Positions 23,660 through 35,741 of a stretch of 64,000 bases of DNA are shown piece by piece; within the stretch, counting starts at the first letter, position 1; every line of letters begins with the position of its first letter. A program made the translations under genes and the position numbers. Origin of the DNA: Combretum micranthum (lineage: Eukaryota; Streptophyta; Magnoliopsida; Myrtales; Combretaceae); NCBI GenBank assembly GCA_024138025.1, contig JAMXBD010000367.1:558001-622000 (forward strand), given 5' to 3'. A model generated the notes under the pieces. The model was not told where the DNA came from. It made no database searches and saw only the letters and a list, made by a program, of their open reading frames with translations.

Positions 23660-24089
23660 AAAGCAATTAGAGACAGATTCAAATCTGTCTCTGAAAGTCA
23701 TATATATGCATAGTTTTAGAGACAGATTTGAAACAGATTTTGAAAAGAAAATATTGCGCTAAAAATTTTTCCTTTCCCTCTATACAATTAGAGACAGATT
23801 TGCAATCTGTCTCTGAAAGTCATATATATATGCATAGTTTTAGAGACAGATTTGAAACAGATTTTGAAAAGAAAATATTGTGCTAAAAAATTTTCCTTTC
23901 CCTCTATACAATTAGAGACAGATTTGCAACAAATTTGATTTCCTCGCAATTTCGTAGATAATTCGTCGCAAATTCTGTTGTTAAAATATAAATAAACTAT
24001 AAAAACTCTCCAATTTTATATCATCGCAAATGCGTCGCAAATTTGACGCTAATCAAATTATTTAGAGACAAAAATTTTCTGTCGCAAAT
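23660..24089. repeat. CACTA right subterminal repeat region
   Basis: Dense with AGAGACAGATTTG, CTGTCTCTGAAAGT and GTCGCAAAT motifs in both orientations, mirroring 10611-11075. Includes a 122-bp tandem duplication (23666-23910). Confidence 0.85.
23666..23910 (+). repeat. Tandem duplication, unit 121-124 bp
   Basis: Two copies start at 23666 and 23787. Each runs from ATTAGAGACAGATT through a CATATATATGCATAG patch to TTCCCTCTATACA. A third partial unit begins at 23911. The unit contains several subterminal motifs, so the duplication raised the number of putative transposase binding sites at this end. Confidence 0.9.
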
Positions 24090-24122
24090 TTTCTGTCTCT
24101 GAAGGCCAGTTTTCTTGTAGTG
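24090..24122. repeat. CACTA right terminal inverted repeat
   Basis: Ends CCAGTTTTCTTGTAGTG, the inverse of 10595-10627 with two differences. Confidence 0.93.
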
Positions 24123-24125
24123 TTA

Positions 24126-24924
24126 TAAGGAGGAATCTTTATAAATCTTGGGCCTCGTTTACTTTATGCACTTTAATTTATTGTTTTTTCATTGCATTAC
24201 ATTCATTCAATTATTTGTAGATGTAAAAATTTAAAATTTGAAGTTTTTAATAACAAACAATTCATCCCTTCTCTCTTATTTGTTAATTGGGATCTGTAGG
24301 GATAAGTTTATTTAAGTTATCAATGTTTTGAGTTAAAAAGAGGAATCAATGTTTCACAAAATGAATCAAATGAAGTATCAATATTTTGTGAAGTGAATTT
24401 AAAGTATCAATATTTAGATTAGCTTTTAATTAAGTTTTCTTATTTTTTGTCAATGGTCAATTATTAATACCTTATTTACCTCACTTTACAAAATATTGAT
24501 TTCTCTTTTAAACTACTCAAAACGTTGATATCTTAAATGAACTTTGTGAAATGTTGATATCTTAAATAAACTTACCTTCAAATATTGATACATTTCGATA
24601 TAACTTACCCTTTATTAAATATCATATTATGTTTGAACCAATCAAAATATACTTAAAAACAATGTTATAATGTATGTGTTGTGTGCATCAATCCATCTTA
24701 TTTCATAACATATCATAAATTATCACTAATATGTTATATTCTTTTAATTTAAAATTTTGGTTGTTTTTCTAAAATTTTCCCCCTTTTGCGTTTTTTTTTT
24801 TTTTTTTTACAATTCGGTCCTAGGCTAAACGGGCCAGAAATAATTGGCCTATTTTCAAAGGGGTTAAATAAAGCCATAACCCATTCACCTAACTTTAGCT
24901 CTAAAATGTAATGGAAATGTTATT
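24126..24924. other. Non-coding, with a foldback MITE (about 24300-24610)
   Basis: Left arm near 24302 (AAGTTTATTTAAGTTATCAA) and right arm near 24540-24600 are imperfect inverted copies built on 'atatcaatgtttt' phrases. A T-run follows at 24789. The block 24825-24905 (AACGGGCC... AACCCATTCACC) resembles the end of the hAT-like family seen at 44.8 kb. Confidence 0.4.
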
Positions 24925-26331
24925 CACACTGTGGTGGAAGATGATCTTCTCTCTTTGTTTTTGAAGATAAATGGAGTTATTATAAGTTTGTCTAAGGATG
25001 TCAATGCTTCTTGGTTGTGCATCAGAGATTGGATCAAAATTTCGAGTCTAGAGGAGAAATTAGGTGGGAATCTTAGTCCATTGAGGCAAATTGAGGCCTT
25101 TCATAATTTGTTGCTTGAAGCAAAAATTATAGACATAGGATTTCAAGGCCAAGCTTTACATAGAGTAATAAAGGATAAAGAGGTAAATGGGTAAAAGAGG
25201 AGTTAGACAAAATTATGTTGAATGATGAACAGATTTTTTTGTAGCAAAATACATTAGTCTCAATCCTTCTAACGACAAGTTAAGATTATCTACATCTTCT
25301 GGTGAGATTAAACAAGAGGCCTAGGATTATCCAAATCAAACATTTGTTCCCAATTTTGGCTAATAAATTGATGCGATTATGCAAGCCCTTGAAGCATTTC
25401 AAAATAAGTCGATGGATTAATGAGAGGATGACGAGGATAAATCTTTGTTATTGGATTTGGAGAACACGTTAGATGATGAGAAACCATGTCAAAAGGCAAA
25501 AACTTGAATTAACTATCTTACAAAAGGTAATGAGGACACCAAATTCTTTTACCAATAAATCCTCAATCTATAGATTAAAAATAAAATTCAAAAAAATAAG
25601 AAGTGGGGTGGTATTTAAATTGAAGATATAAATACATTTAGTTTTTAATTTTGAAACTACTTTTAGAGGATATACATTGCAAAAGAAGTTAATGGTATTA
25701 ACAAATTTCTTGCTGAAATACCTGCTTAAGGAATGGAACTTCGGCATGCCAATTGAGTTAAGAAGAGGCAAAATAGGCAACTTTTGAGTTTGGAGCAAAT
25801 AAAGCACCAAATGAATTCAATGGGAACTTTTATCAAACTTATAAGATTTTAAGGAACCTAGATTTTAAAGTAATTTGTCACTTTTCTTTGAAATAAGTAC
25901 CTTTCTTAGTATGCTAACGAAATTGATTTGATTTCAAGTCATTTAAACTCATTGTCTTGTGGCTTTGTGTTAAAATTCTATAAAACAATGTTAGCTAGTT
26001 GGTTAAAAGTCCTTCTCAATGCTATCATTATTCTTATTCAAAATACCTTCATCTTTGATTGTTTAATCAAGACAATGTGGTGTTAACTCCTCAGGTTTTC
26101 TACTCTTAAAAACTTAAAAGGAAAATCAAGAAGGCTTTTTCATTTTATAAAGTGGACATGTCTAAAGCTTACAATAGGGTTGATTAACTTTCTTGAAAGA
26201 GTTTTGTATATTCAATCTCCAATAACTTAGTGTTGAATGGGAGACAAATTGGGAAGCTTTATCCTTTAAAGGAATTCATTAAGGGGACCTCATATCCTTC
26301 ATATATTCTTTCGAGTATCTAATGTATATTT
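24925..26331 (+). pseudogene. LINE ORF2 relic: endonuclease end and start of RT
   Basis: The open stretch 24931-25194 carries late endonuclease motifs. 'ASWLCIRDWIKI' corresponds to the 'GDFNEI' block, with the expected Gly replaced by Arg. 'SPLRQIEAFHNLLLEAKIID' and 'IGFQGQ' follow. Further on, in shifting frames, come 'KIMLNDEQIF' (linker), 'STLKNLKGKSRRLF' and 'FLERVLYIQSP' (RT fingers), then 'VLNGRQIGKLYP' with a degraded 'QGDPLSP' block near 26280. Many stops and indels are present. The sequence breaks at 26332, where the SIRE-like left LTR begins. The RT block at about 36.1 kb is the expected continuation. Confidence 0.65.
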
Positions 26332-27319
26332 TGTTGAACTTATGTATTTAATGTGAATTTTGATGACACAATTAGTTGCACAATTGACTACTTATTTGTA
26401 TTAAACTACACTTAATTAGTCAAACAACTTGGATGAATAACATGCTAGAAAATATATGTGTGAGTTTTTGTGATGTGTTGTTCTTTAGAGATTATGCAGG
26501 TGCAAAATAAATTAGCAAGTAGGTACAAATCATTGAGCATAGCCTTAATCGTAGCTTTCATCGATGGCATGATTGGTTTAATCGAGAGATAAATCCAATG
26601 CGCGATAAGTTCAAATCTCAGGCTTGATGAGTTCAAATAAGCACCAACTTGATCGATGGTCAAATTCAAGGCATGATAAAAATCAAGGTGAGACAAGATC
26701 TAAAGCGCTACAAAAACCAAGGCATGACGAATTCAAAATACGAGTTGAGGTAGCATAAAAGAGCCGTTACACGCATTTGATACTTGATGATTTTAATACG
26801 TTATCTCTAACAGACATTTAAATCTTTGAAATCTATAAATACTTTCTCATTAGGAGTTCAAATAAGCTTTTAAGAAGCTTCATTTGTGAAAAAAAAAATA
26901 AAAAAATCCTCTCATTACTTTTTTCTCTTGTTTATTATTTTATAAAATCTACAAATAGAGAGAGAAAATTAAATTCATGCTTTATTCTTGTTTTGGTTAT
27001 CTATAAGAGAGCATTATAAAAGAGCGGAAATCTTTTATTTCCTAAGAGTTGTGAATTTGTGTACGGCTCTATTTGAGCTTGAGAATTTTTGAATTAATAA
27101 AGTATGTGAAGTCCTTTGATTGGAGGTAATTTAGGTGATTGTAGAGAGTGGAAAGTGGGCCAAACTCCATACTAAATTTGGGCTTAAATCTTCTTTCCCT
27201 ATCTCTTTATTATTCCTTTTAATACTTTATTATTTCCATATCTGTTGTTATGAAAGTTTTAATTGATCTATTGCACAAAAATTTATTGTTTGAGCATTTT
27301 AGTTCAAATACTCAATTCA
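26332..27319 (+). repeat. SIRE-like left LTR
   Basis: Starts TGTTGAACTTATG and ends near CTCAATTCA. It aligns with 34665-35647 over its length (shared blocks: ACTACACTTAATTAGTCAA, TTGAATTAATAAAGTATG, CTTCTTTCCCTAT). There is no primer-binding site after it. Confidence 0.85.
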
Positions 27320-27359
27320 TGAGTAAGATATACAAATATAATTATTCTGTGTAGACAGT

Positions 27360-28720
27360 TTGAAAATTTCAAAATGCTTTCAAATAATTCAATAGATGAG
27401 ATGCATAATAGATTCATCACATCATAAATCATTTAAGTGTGCTTGGAAAGAATTTCATTAATGTGGAAATCAATTCTAAACTCCTCATGTCCTTATCCAA
27501 GGATTGGGAAGCTAAGAGAACTGCAATTGAACAAACACGAGATTTAAGTACTATGAGTAAAGAGGAACTTCTTGGAGCTCTCAAGACACATGAGCTAATT
27601 AAGAAGCAAGGAAAGGAATCAAACAAGAAGTCGATTGTTTTAAAAGTTACACGTCATGATTCCAATGAAGATGATGAGGAGGAACTTGTCTTAATGGCGA
27701 AAATATTCAAAAAAGTCCATGAAGTTCAATAACAAGACAAAAAGCATGATGATAGTAGTTCCTCAAGATACAAAAGGAAAAGAGGGATGTTATAACCTGC
27801 TACAAATATCACAAGTCAAGACACATTTAACAATATTGTCTAATGCTCAATAAAGCATCTAAGGGATCCAGGAAGGAAGCTCTCATTGCCACTTGTAGTG
27901 ATGATGACTCAAGTGACTCAGATGAAAAAGTATGCTTCACGGCATTAGATGATGAGGTAAGTTCTCCATCTTCCCCTTCTTATGAAGAAATTTTTTAATT
28001 GTATGATAAAGTATGTAGTAAGTTGATAAACATGGAGTAAGAGAATAGCATGCTTAAAACCTTAATGAAGAAAGTAGGAGAAGAGTTAAATGAATTTAGA
28101 AATGAGCATGAAGAAATTGATATTTTAAAATTAGAAAATGATAAGATGAACAATAAATCTAATAAGCTAAAAAGCAAAAATGATGAATTGAGCAACATCA
28201 ATGAGAAATTAACAATTGAAAATGATTTACTTGATATTGAAGTTAAAACTTTAAGTAGTGATGATAAGCATTGGCTACTAGTAGCGATGATGAAATTTTA
28301 AAGGAGTTAGAAGAACTAAAAAATGAAAATATCATATTAAAAGCTAGCTTAGATTATTCAAAGGCAACCATAACCAAGTTCATCAAAGGGAAAAAGAACT
28401 TGAACACACTGCTTGGAAATCAAAAGTGTAATTCAAATAAATATGGAATTGGCTATAATGAAGAAAGTAGCTGCAAGTCGCATAGAATTCAATTTGTAAA
28501 AGCCACTCATGGGACATCAACTATTATGGCAAAACTAGTCAAATGGCATACAATTGTGCAATAAGGAGAACCATGCATTTGAATCATAAAAGTAGGTAAG
28601 TTTGGGTTTCTCAGAGAAAAATCCTTATTACACCTAATGGAAGAGGACCTAAACTCAAATGAGTACAAAAGAAACAATCGTCTGTTTTGTAGGAATCTTC
28701 AAGTGGAAACAAAAGTGATA
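27360..28720 (+). pseudogene. SIRE-like gag relic with broken zinc knuckle
   Basis: 27439-27732 reads as the gag core: 'LLMSLSKDWEAKRTAIEQTR' then 'LSTMSKEELLGALKTHE'. A zinc knuckle follows at 27798-27839. Its second Cys is replaced by Tyr (TAT) and a TAA interrupts it after 'SRHI'. From about 28020 to 28560 comes a charged, coiled-coil-like region ('NKSNKLKSKNDELSNINEKL'). In an active element gag forms the virus-like particle and the knuckle binds RNA. Stops at several points make this a relic. Confidence 0.75.
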
Positions 28721-30000
28721 CTTGGACAATGGCTGCTCTAGACACATGACCAGAGACGCATCTAAGTTTACAACTTTGGACTTGAAAGATCAAGGGAATG
28801 TCACCGAAGACAATCGCAAGTCAACTGTTTTTAGTGAAGGTGACATTCTAATGAACATAGATTTAACTATAAAGAATGTGCTTTTGGTTATGTGATAATG
28901 GATTTAGAGTCACATTTCTTGCCAATAAATGTTATATTGAAAGAGTTGACAATAATCAAACTTTTTTTAAAGGGTATAGACAAAGAAATATTTACAAAAT
29001 TAATCTAGATGATTGCAAATCATTAAATGAAACTTGCCTTTACTCTCGAAAAGACAATAGTTGGATATGACATAGAAATTTGAGACATGCTAACATAGAT
29101 GTAATTTCAAAACATTTAAAAAAAATATTTTTAAAGGATTACAAAAATTAACTTTTCAAAAGGACAAGATTTATCAACCATGTCAATAAGGAACACAAAC
29201 TAAGATTTCTTTTAAATCTAGAAATGTTGTTCCACTTCGAGGCCATTAGAATTATTCCATATGGACTGATTTAGTCCTGCTCAAACTTTAAGTTTGGGAT
29301 ACAAAAAATATACCTTGCTTATTGTTGATGGATTTATTGGATATACTTGGACTTACTTCCAAGCATCTAAAGATGAAACAAACAATATCTTTTTTAGATA
29401 TTGCAACAAAGTCTAAAACGAAAAAGGTCTTAATATTGTGACTATCCAAAGTGATCATGGGGGAGAATTTGAAAATAATGAAATGGATGATTTTTGCAAT
29501 GAATATGGAATTGAACATACCTTTTCAACACCTAGAACACTATAACAAAATGGTGCAGCTGGAAGGATAAATAGAACTTTAGTTAAATTGGCTAAAATAA
29601 TTGTATGAAAACAATTTACTTAAATACTTTTGGTTTGAATTGTTAATATTGCATGCTATATATCTAATGGAGTCTTCACAAAACCAATTCTTAAGAAAAC
29701 CCCCTATGAGCCTTGGAAAGGAAAAGGACCTAACATCTCTTATTTTCATCCTTTTGGTACTAAATGTTGCATCTTAAATAATGGAACATATCAACTAGCT
29801 AAGTTAGATGCTAAAAGTGATGAAGATATTTTTCTAGGTTATTGTTTAACCAATAAAGCTTATAGAGTTTTTAATAAAAGAACCCTTGTTGTTGAAGAAT
29901 CTATTCATGTTGCTTTTGATGATTCTTTGCCTCGTGTATATTCAAGTGATGATATAGATAATGTTTGTGTTGATTTGGATAAGTTTTATCTTGAAAATAA
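28721..30000 (+). pseudogene. SIRE-like protease / integrase relic
   Basis: Protease-flank phrase 'DNGCSRHMTRDASKF' occurs at about 28725-28770. The pre-integrase block ('NIYKINLDD', then 'WIxHRNLRHAN') lies at about 28985-29095. Integrase phrases with 'DHGGEFENNEMDDFCNEYGI' lie at 29455-29515, followed by the 'FSTPRT' and 'QNGAAGRI' block. The catalytic Asp-Asp-Glu region is recognisable but interrupted by frameshifts and stops. Confidence 0.7.
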
Positions 30001-30249
30001 TAATATAAAGCGTAGACGAAGGAAATGAGCATAAAAAGGATGTTGTGGAGGAATATGTTAACTATGATCTTTCTAAAGAATGAAATATGCTAAATTGCAC
30101 ATAAAGGATCTAATAATAGGTGAACTTTCAAATATGGTACAGATTATATCATCCTAAAAAATATGAGCAATCTAATCTGCTTATCCTAAACCAAGCGTAA
30201 AAGTACAGAAGAAGCCTTAAAAGATGAATTCTTGATACAAGCAATGCAA

Positions 30250-30990
30250 GAAGAATTAAGTTAATTCACAAGTTAGTTCTTAGATCTAGCAGTAAACAAG
30301 CTATTGGAACTAAGTGGGTTTATAGAAACAACCTTGATGAAGCTGGAATAGTAACTAGGAACAATGCTCGATTAGTAGTTAAAGGATATAATCAAGAAGA
30401 AGGCATAGATTTTGATGAGATCTTTACCTCGGTTGCTAGACTATAAGCCATTAGAATGCTTTTGACATTTATTGCATTAATAAATTTTACTCTTTTTCAA
30501 ATAGATCTCAAAAGTGCTTTCTTAAATGGTTTCATTAAAGAAGAAGTTTATGCAGAGCAACCACCAAGTTTTAAAAATAATGAGTTCCTTGATCATGTTT
30601 GCAAATTAAATAAAGCTCTTTATGGTCTCAAATAAACTCTTAAAACTTGGTATGGAAGGCTTAGTGGCTTCTTTTTAAACAAATGACTTTCTAGAGGAAA
30701 AATCGATATAACTTTTTTTATTAAAAATCACAAGTCAGACTCATTGATTGTGAAAATCTATGTGGATGATATTATGTTTGGAGCTACTAATATGAGTTTT
30801 ATAAATGAATTTGTTGAGTACATGAAAAATGAATTTGAAATGAGCATGATAGGAGAACTCAATTATTTTCTAGGTCTCCAAGTGAAGCAATTTGAAAATG
30901 GAACTTTTATCAATCAATCTAAATATACCAAAGATCTTTTGAAAAGATTCAATATGAATAATTGTAAAACCAGACCTACACTTATGAGCA
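30250..30990 (+). pseudogene. SIRE-like reverse transcriptase relic
   Basis: Reads 'GTKWVYRNNLDEAG', 'NARLVVKGYNQEEGIDFDE', 'FQIDLKSAFLNGFIKEEVY', 'CKLNKALYGLK', then the catalytic 'YVDDIMFGATN' (about 30759-30790) and 'GELNYFLGLQVKQFENGTFI'. The catalytic Asp pair is intact, but stops occur after 'SVARL', 'YGLK' and 'FLNK'. The frame is cut at 30990 by the solo LTR and resumes at 33310. Confidence 0.85.
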
Positions 30991-33304
30991 TGTCGAGCCT
31001 GGATTTTTCATTTTCGGTTTTATTTCTTTTAATCCGATCCGTATTAATCGCCAACTCATTTAATACAGACCCTCAACTAGGAATTAAAAGAAATTTAATT
31101 TTTGAAAACATTTTTGGAGTCGCTACCCAATTGAGATCAGGAAAAAATTATAATCTAGGATTAATAAGTTGTTAATCCTAACTTAGCTGCTAGTCTGCGA
31201 AAAAATTTGATTTAAAATCAAACTTTATAAACCAGAGATTTTTGGATTCGGGGGCTATCTTATTAAAACCTTATGATTACCACTTAGAATACATAACTTA
31301 AATTTATTCTTTTAATGCTAAAAAAATAAATCAAATTCCATGAATTTTAACATTTACAATTTTATTTACAAATTAACCACAAGTCAACTAATGATTACAA
31401 AATATAACAAATTAGGTACATTTACAAAAAGAATGTGATGGAACCAAAAAAAAAGAAATTTCGATTTTATGTTGCCTTGGAGGTGCCTACATACCCGTTA
31501 ATCGAGATCAGACGTTCGTAGTTCTTTAAAAAAAAAAACTTTAATTTGTTGGTTATTTTTAGAATTTTAACCTTTTTTCATTTTAAATTTATCAAGACTT
31601 TTATTTATTAAAAAAACGAAAAATTATATAAGTCCTATAAACTATCAACTTATTATATTTTTATTTTTGAAAATACGACTTTCCTAAGTTCCAAAAATTT
31701 TTTTTAACCGATTTATATTACTATATACAATTTGGGAAACAAACCTTATACTTATATATATATTTTATTTTTTTATATAAAAAATTACATTTAATTTATA
31801 AATAACGTGAGTACTTTTTTATTTTTTAAAAATAAATCTATATCTAATGAAAACATAAAAGACTTATATACATTTCCATATATATATATATATATATTTA
31901 AACCAGATTTTTATATTATTTATTTATTTAATTTTTAGGAAACCAAATCTTTGTTTTATTTTTTTTAAAACAACAAACTATATTATTAATATTAATAAAT
32001 TACTTACTTAGGTCGGATATGGAGTGGGTCGGGTCGGATCTTGGGGGGTTAGACTTAGGTTAATAGGGAAGCAAAATGGCAAAGGCTCCTAGCATCGTTT
32101 TGGCGGTTGGTGGTAGTCCAGGAGGCGTCGGTCAGAGCAAGTGGAGGATGAGGGATGTTTTGGAGGTGGTGGTCTGAATTAGGAAATGGCTGGAACAGCT
32201 GTTCAAGCTTAGCTAAGGTGATGGTTGGCAGTGGAGCTTGGCCGAGGTGGTGGTGGAGCTTCTAAGACAAATCAAAGCTACCAATTGGTAGCTAAACTTG
32301 CTTGGAGCCTTTTTCTAATGATAAAGACTCCGAAAACAACCCAAGAACTTCAAATTCAAAGTTTTAATATCAACCCTAATTTGTTCGAAAAAATTCGAAC
32401 TTCAAAATTGGAGACTTCTGGTATTTTTTTTTTTTTTTTTTTTTTTTAATGTTTATGGATCCTTTGGATGATTGTGGATGGATGGAACAGTGGATTGGAG
32501 GTCCTATTTACAATGTCTTTGATTCGTGGTGGGTGGTGGTCGTTGGAAATCACAGTTAGTGGAGCGAGAGCAAAACCTTTCTTTTAGAGCGAATTAGGTG
32601 ATTAATCACCACTAAGGTTTCTAGAACATGGATATTTTATCAGATTTGACATCCTAGAAGCTCGATTTAAAATTTTTCGAAAACCCATTTTGCACGAAAA
32701 CTAAGCTTTTCGCAAACTTTGAATAAAAAATTGAGGACCAAATCGTGATCTTTGGAGCTATTATTTTATTCAAAATTGTAGTGTCCCATGTACTCTTCAA
32801 GATCCCCTAATTAATTTCGTGAAAAAATGATTGAAATTGGGTCAAAAGTGGGCTTAAAACCAACTCATTGCGTGGAAAAAGAATGGCCAGAGTTGGGATG
32901 ATATGTGTGTGCACCACACACGTCCCACACTCGCAGCATGCATGGGCGCGTGGCCTCCACGTGCCATGCAGAAAATTTAGATCATCCTCCACGCTATTCG
33001 AACCTCGGTATCCTCTATGCATGTGTGTATGTTTTACCATCAAGCTGTTGGCATGTGCCTCACTCATGATTTGCACTAAAATATATTTAATGCCTAAAAA
33101 AAAGGGGCTTAATTAAATAAACCTATTTAAATAAGTTATTTGATTAGGTCCAAAATTAATTTATAATAAAAATTAACATTATATTAAGCTCAAAATTTTT
33201 ATAACAATTTATATCTATTTTTTTTTTGTAATTTATGAGCTTAATATAATATTAATCTTTATTACAAATTAGAACCTTAAATAGGCAAAAATGGGGTATC
33301 CACA
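30991..33304 (+). mobile_element. Solo LTR (2.3 kb, Ty3/gypsy-type) with GAGCA target duplication
   Basis: The insert starts TGTCGAGCC and ends TATCCACA (TG...CA), flanked on both sides by GAGCA (30986-30990 and 33305-33309). It splits the SIRE-like coding region exactly between 'KTRPTLMS' and 'SVKLDKDEN'. The phrase GGAGGTGCCTACATACCCG near 31480, followed by 'CAGACGTTCGTAGTTC', is typical of plant gypsy LTRs. No internal coding region, primer-binding site or second LTR is present, so it is a solo LTR left by LTR-LTR recombination. Simple tracts lie at 31880-31900 (TA) and 32417-32446 (T). Confidence 0.88.
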
Positions 33305-33309
33305 GAGCA

Positions 33310-34000
33310 GAAGTGTAAAACTTGACAAAGATGAAAATCGCAAAAATGTTTGTATGAAGCTGTATAGAGGCATGATAGGTAGCTTATTATATATAACAGC
33401 TTCAAGACTTCATGTTCTCGATGTGCATATGTGCATGATTTCAATCTTACTCAAAAGAATTACACTTGAATGTAGTAAAATGCTTACGCAAGTGTCTTGT
33501 AGGTACTATTGAAATTGACTTATGGTATCTAAAATTTACTTCTTTCGATTTAGTTGGATACTCCGATGCTGGTTTTGCTAGATGCAAAGTCGATCAAAAA
33601 ATCATAAGCGACACATGCCATTATCTTGGAAACTCATTAATATCTTGGCGTTAAAAAAAGCCAAATCCAGTTGCATTTCCAACTGCCGAAGCTGATTATG
33701 TAGCTTTCGGTAGTTGTCATGCACAAGTTTTATGGATAAACAAACTTTGCAGGATTATGGGTTAAAATATGAAAACATCTTAATTCCATGCGATAACACT
33801 AGTGCTATCAACTTAACAAAAAGTCTAATCCAATACTTAAGGACCAAACATATCAAAATTAGAAATCTTTTCATTATAGATTATGTTCTAGATAATGATA
33901 TTAGCTTAGAATTTGTTGATATAAATAATTGAATTACTGATATTGTTACAAAACCCTTAAGTGAGGATCGTTTTTGCTCTCTCTATAGAAATTGGGCATG
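33310..34000 (+). pseudogene. SIRE-like RT end and RNase H relic
   Basis: 'SVKLDKDEN', 'KLYRGMIGSLLYITASR', 'FDLVGYSDAGFARCK', 'CHYLGNSLISW', 'CDNTSAINLTKS' and 'TKHIKIRNLF' follow the usual copia RNase H order, ending 'VTKPLSEDRF' near 33970. RNase H would remove the RNA template during reverse transcription. One frameshift near 33500 and several stops are present (for example after 'SWR'). Confidence 0.82.
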
Positions 34001-34664
34001 ATCAAGCAAGACGTGTGCTAAATATCATTGAGACAAGTTGATATAGAACTTGATCTTAGGATAAAACAAGCTATTAGATGTTAAAATATGTTTTGATGCT
34101 TGTGAGATGTCCTATCAGTTAAAAATCTGTGATATATTGATATTATGCATGTTTTGAACTAAAATTACGTATTGAATACATGAAAATGGATTTTCATGCT
34201 TTTTGATGCATAGATAATATTTAAACAAGCTTAATGATGCTTTTTAGACTTAGTTAGTTGATTGAAAATGTTTTAGAAAGTTTTTTAGACAAATTTGTGT
34301 ACTCTTGAGAAACATATCCTATAATTTTTTATAGAAACTTGCACAAATATGTGGTATGTGGATTTTCAAACATGTCTAAAACATTTTTAGAACTTGTATG
34401 TTGCTTGTGCATCTCTTTTATTTGACATGTACCGAGTTTGCTTTTTTTTTTTTTGTTAGTCCAAAGAGGGAGAAAAATGTTGAATGTACTATTAACATAC
34501 ATGAATAGTGTATATTATGTTTGTTTGACCATTAAGTATAACTTGCATTTCCCAAGAATTAATTATCAAGTTTTTGAATCAATTTGAGAATTTTTTTTGA
34601 AACTTGGATGCTTAATTGAGGAGGAAGTAATTGTGCATGATTGTCCTCATAAAAAGGAGGATAT
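34001..34664 (+). other. SIRE-like 3' untranslated region with polypurine tract
   Basis: Non-coding. CCAAAGAGGGAGAAAAA lies at about 34460, and a purine run AAAAAGGAGGAT ends at about 34662, immediately before the right LTR. This is the position of the plus-strand primer. Confidence 0.6.
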
Positions 34665-35647
34665 TGTTGAATTTATTTATATAATGTGAATTTTGATGAG
34701 ACAATTAGTTACACAATTAGCTAATCAACTGTGTTAAACTACACTTAATTAGTCAAGCAACTTGGATGAACAATATGCTAGAAAATATATGTGTTTTTAT
34801 GTATGCGTTGTTCTCTGGAGATTGTGCAGGAGCAAAATAAATCAGCAAGTAAGTACAAATCATTAAGCACACCTTGATCATCGGCTTTCATTGAGGGCGT
34901 GATTGGTCTAATCGACAGATAAATCCAAGGCAGGATAAGTTTAAAGCACGACAAGTTTAAATCCTAGGCTCGATCAGTTCAAATAAGCATAGACTTGATC
35001 GAGGGATAAATTTAAGGCACGACAATTTAAAAGCATGGCAAGCTTAAGGGGCGACAAGATCCAAAGTGCGATAAGAACCAAGGCACAACAAGCTCAAAAT
35101 ACGAGTCGCTATAGCGTAAAAGAGCTGTTGCACACATTTAATGCTTGATGATTTCAAGACGTTATATCTAATAAACATTTAAATCTTTGAAATCTACAAA
35201 TACTTTCTCCTTGGGAGATACTGATAAGCTTTTAAGAACCTTCATTTGCGAAAAAAAAAACAAAATAAAAAAATCCTCTCATTACTTTTGTTTGAAAATT
35301 AAATTCGTGCTCTGTACTTATTTTTGTTATCTATAAGGGAGCACTATAAAAGAGAGGAAATTGTTTATTTCTCGAGAGTTGTATATTTGTGTACTGCTTT
35401 ATTTAAGCTTGAGAATTTTTGAATTAATAAAGTATGTAGAGTCCTCTGATTGGAGGCGATTTGGGTGATTGTGGGGAGTAGGAAGCGGACCGAACCTCAC
35501 ATTAAATCTTAGCTTAAATCTTCTTTCCCTATATCTTTAATATTCCTTTAGTACTCTATTATTGCTATATCTGCTGTTATTAAAGTTTGAATTGATTTAT
35601 TGCAAAAAAATTATTATTTGAGCATTTTAGGTCTAATACTTAATTCA
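34665..35647 (+). repeat. SIRE-like right LTR
   Basis: Starts TGTTGAATTTATTT after a polypurine tract and ends near TTAATTCA. It pairs with 26332-27319. Confidence 0.85.
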
Positions 35648-35741
35648 CCCCCTCCTTCCCCTTTTGAGTATGTTCTAATGCATTTTCACACTCAAGGAAG
35701 ATCTTGGAATTGGTTAATATAAGTGTATTTAAGGATGAATG

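Larger units (their letters stand above)
10595..24122 (-). mobile_element. CACTA (En/Spm) DNA transposon, about 13.5 kb
   Basis: The element begins CACTACAAGAAAACTGG and ends with the inverse, CCAGTTTTCTTGTAGTG. It has subterminal arrays of short GTCTCTGAA / AGAGACAGATTTG / TCTGTCGCAAAT motifs at both ends, the binding-site architecture of CACTA elements. Two reverse-strand genes, TNP2-like (13415-17138) and Transposase_24-like (11380-13131), occupy the left half. The right half holds a 0.72-kb duplication and a PPR gene fragment. CACTA elements make 3-bp target duplications. Here the flanks are CTT and TTA, so only TT matches and one flank has changed or been lost. Both genes carry frameshifts, so as assembled this copy cannot make full-length proteins. 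Confidence 0.93.
26332..35647 (+). mobile_element. SIRE-like Ty1/copia retrotransposon, decayed, with nested solo LTR
   Basis: Two direct LTRs (26332-27319 and 34665-35647) flank copia-order sequence: gag, protease, integrase, RT and RNase H. RT phrases such as 'SRGKID' and 'YVDDIMFGATN' point to the SIRE/Maximus lineage. The primer-binding site expected after the left LTR is missing, and gag starts abruptly near 27360, so the 5' internal region is deleted. The coding region has many stops. A 2.3-kb solo LTR interrupts it between RT and RNase H. The element sits inside LINE RT sequence. LTR divergence is substantial by eye, so the insertion is old. I found no clean target duplication. Confidence 0.85.

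Noticed and set aside
34440..34480. Second copia LTR start after CCAAAGAGGGAGAAAAATGTTG
   Set aside because: The sequence after it does not match either SIRE-like LTR. It is better read as an internal purine tract in the 3' untranslated region.
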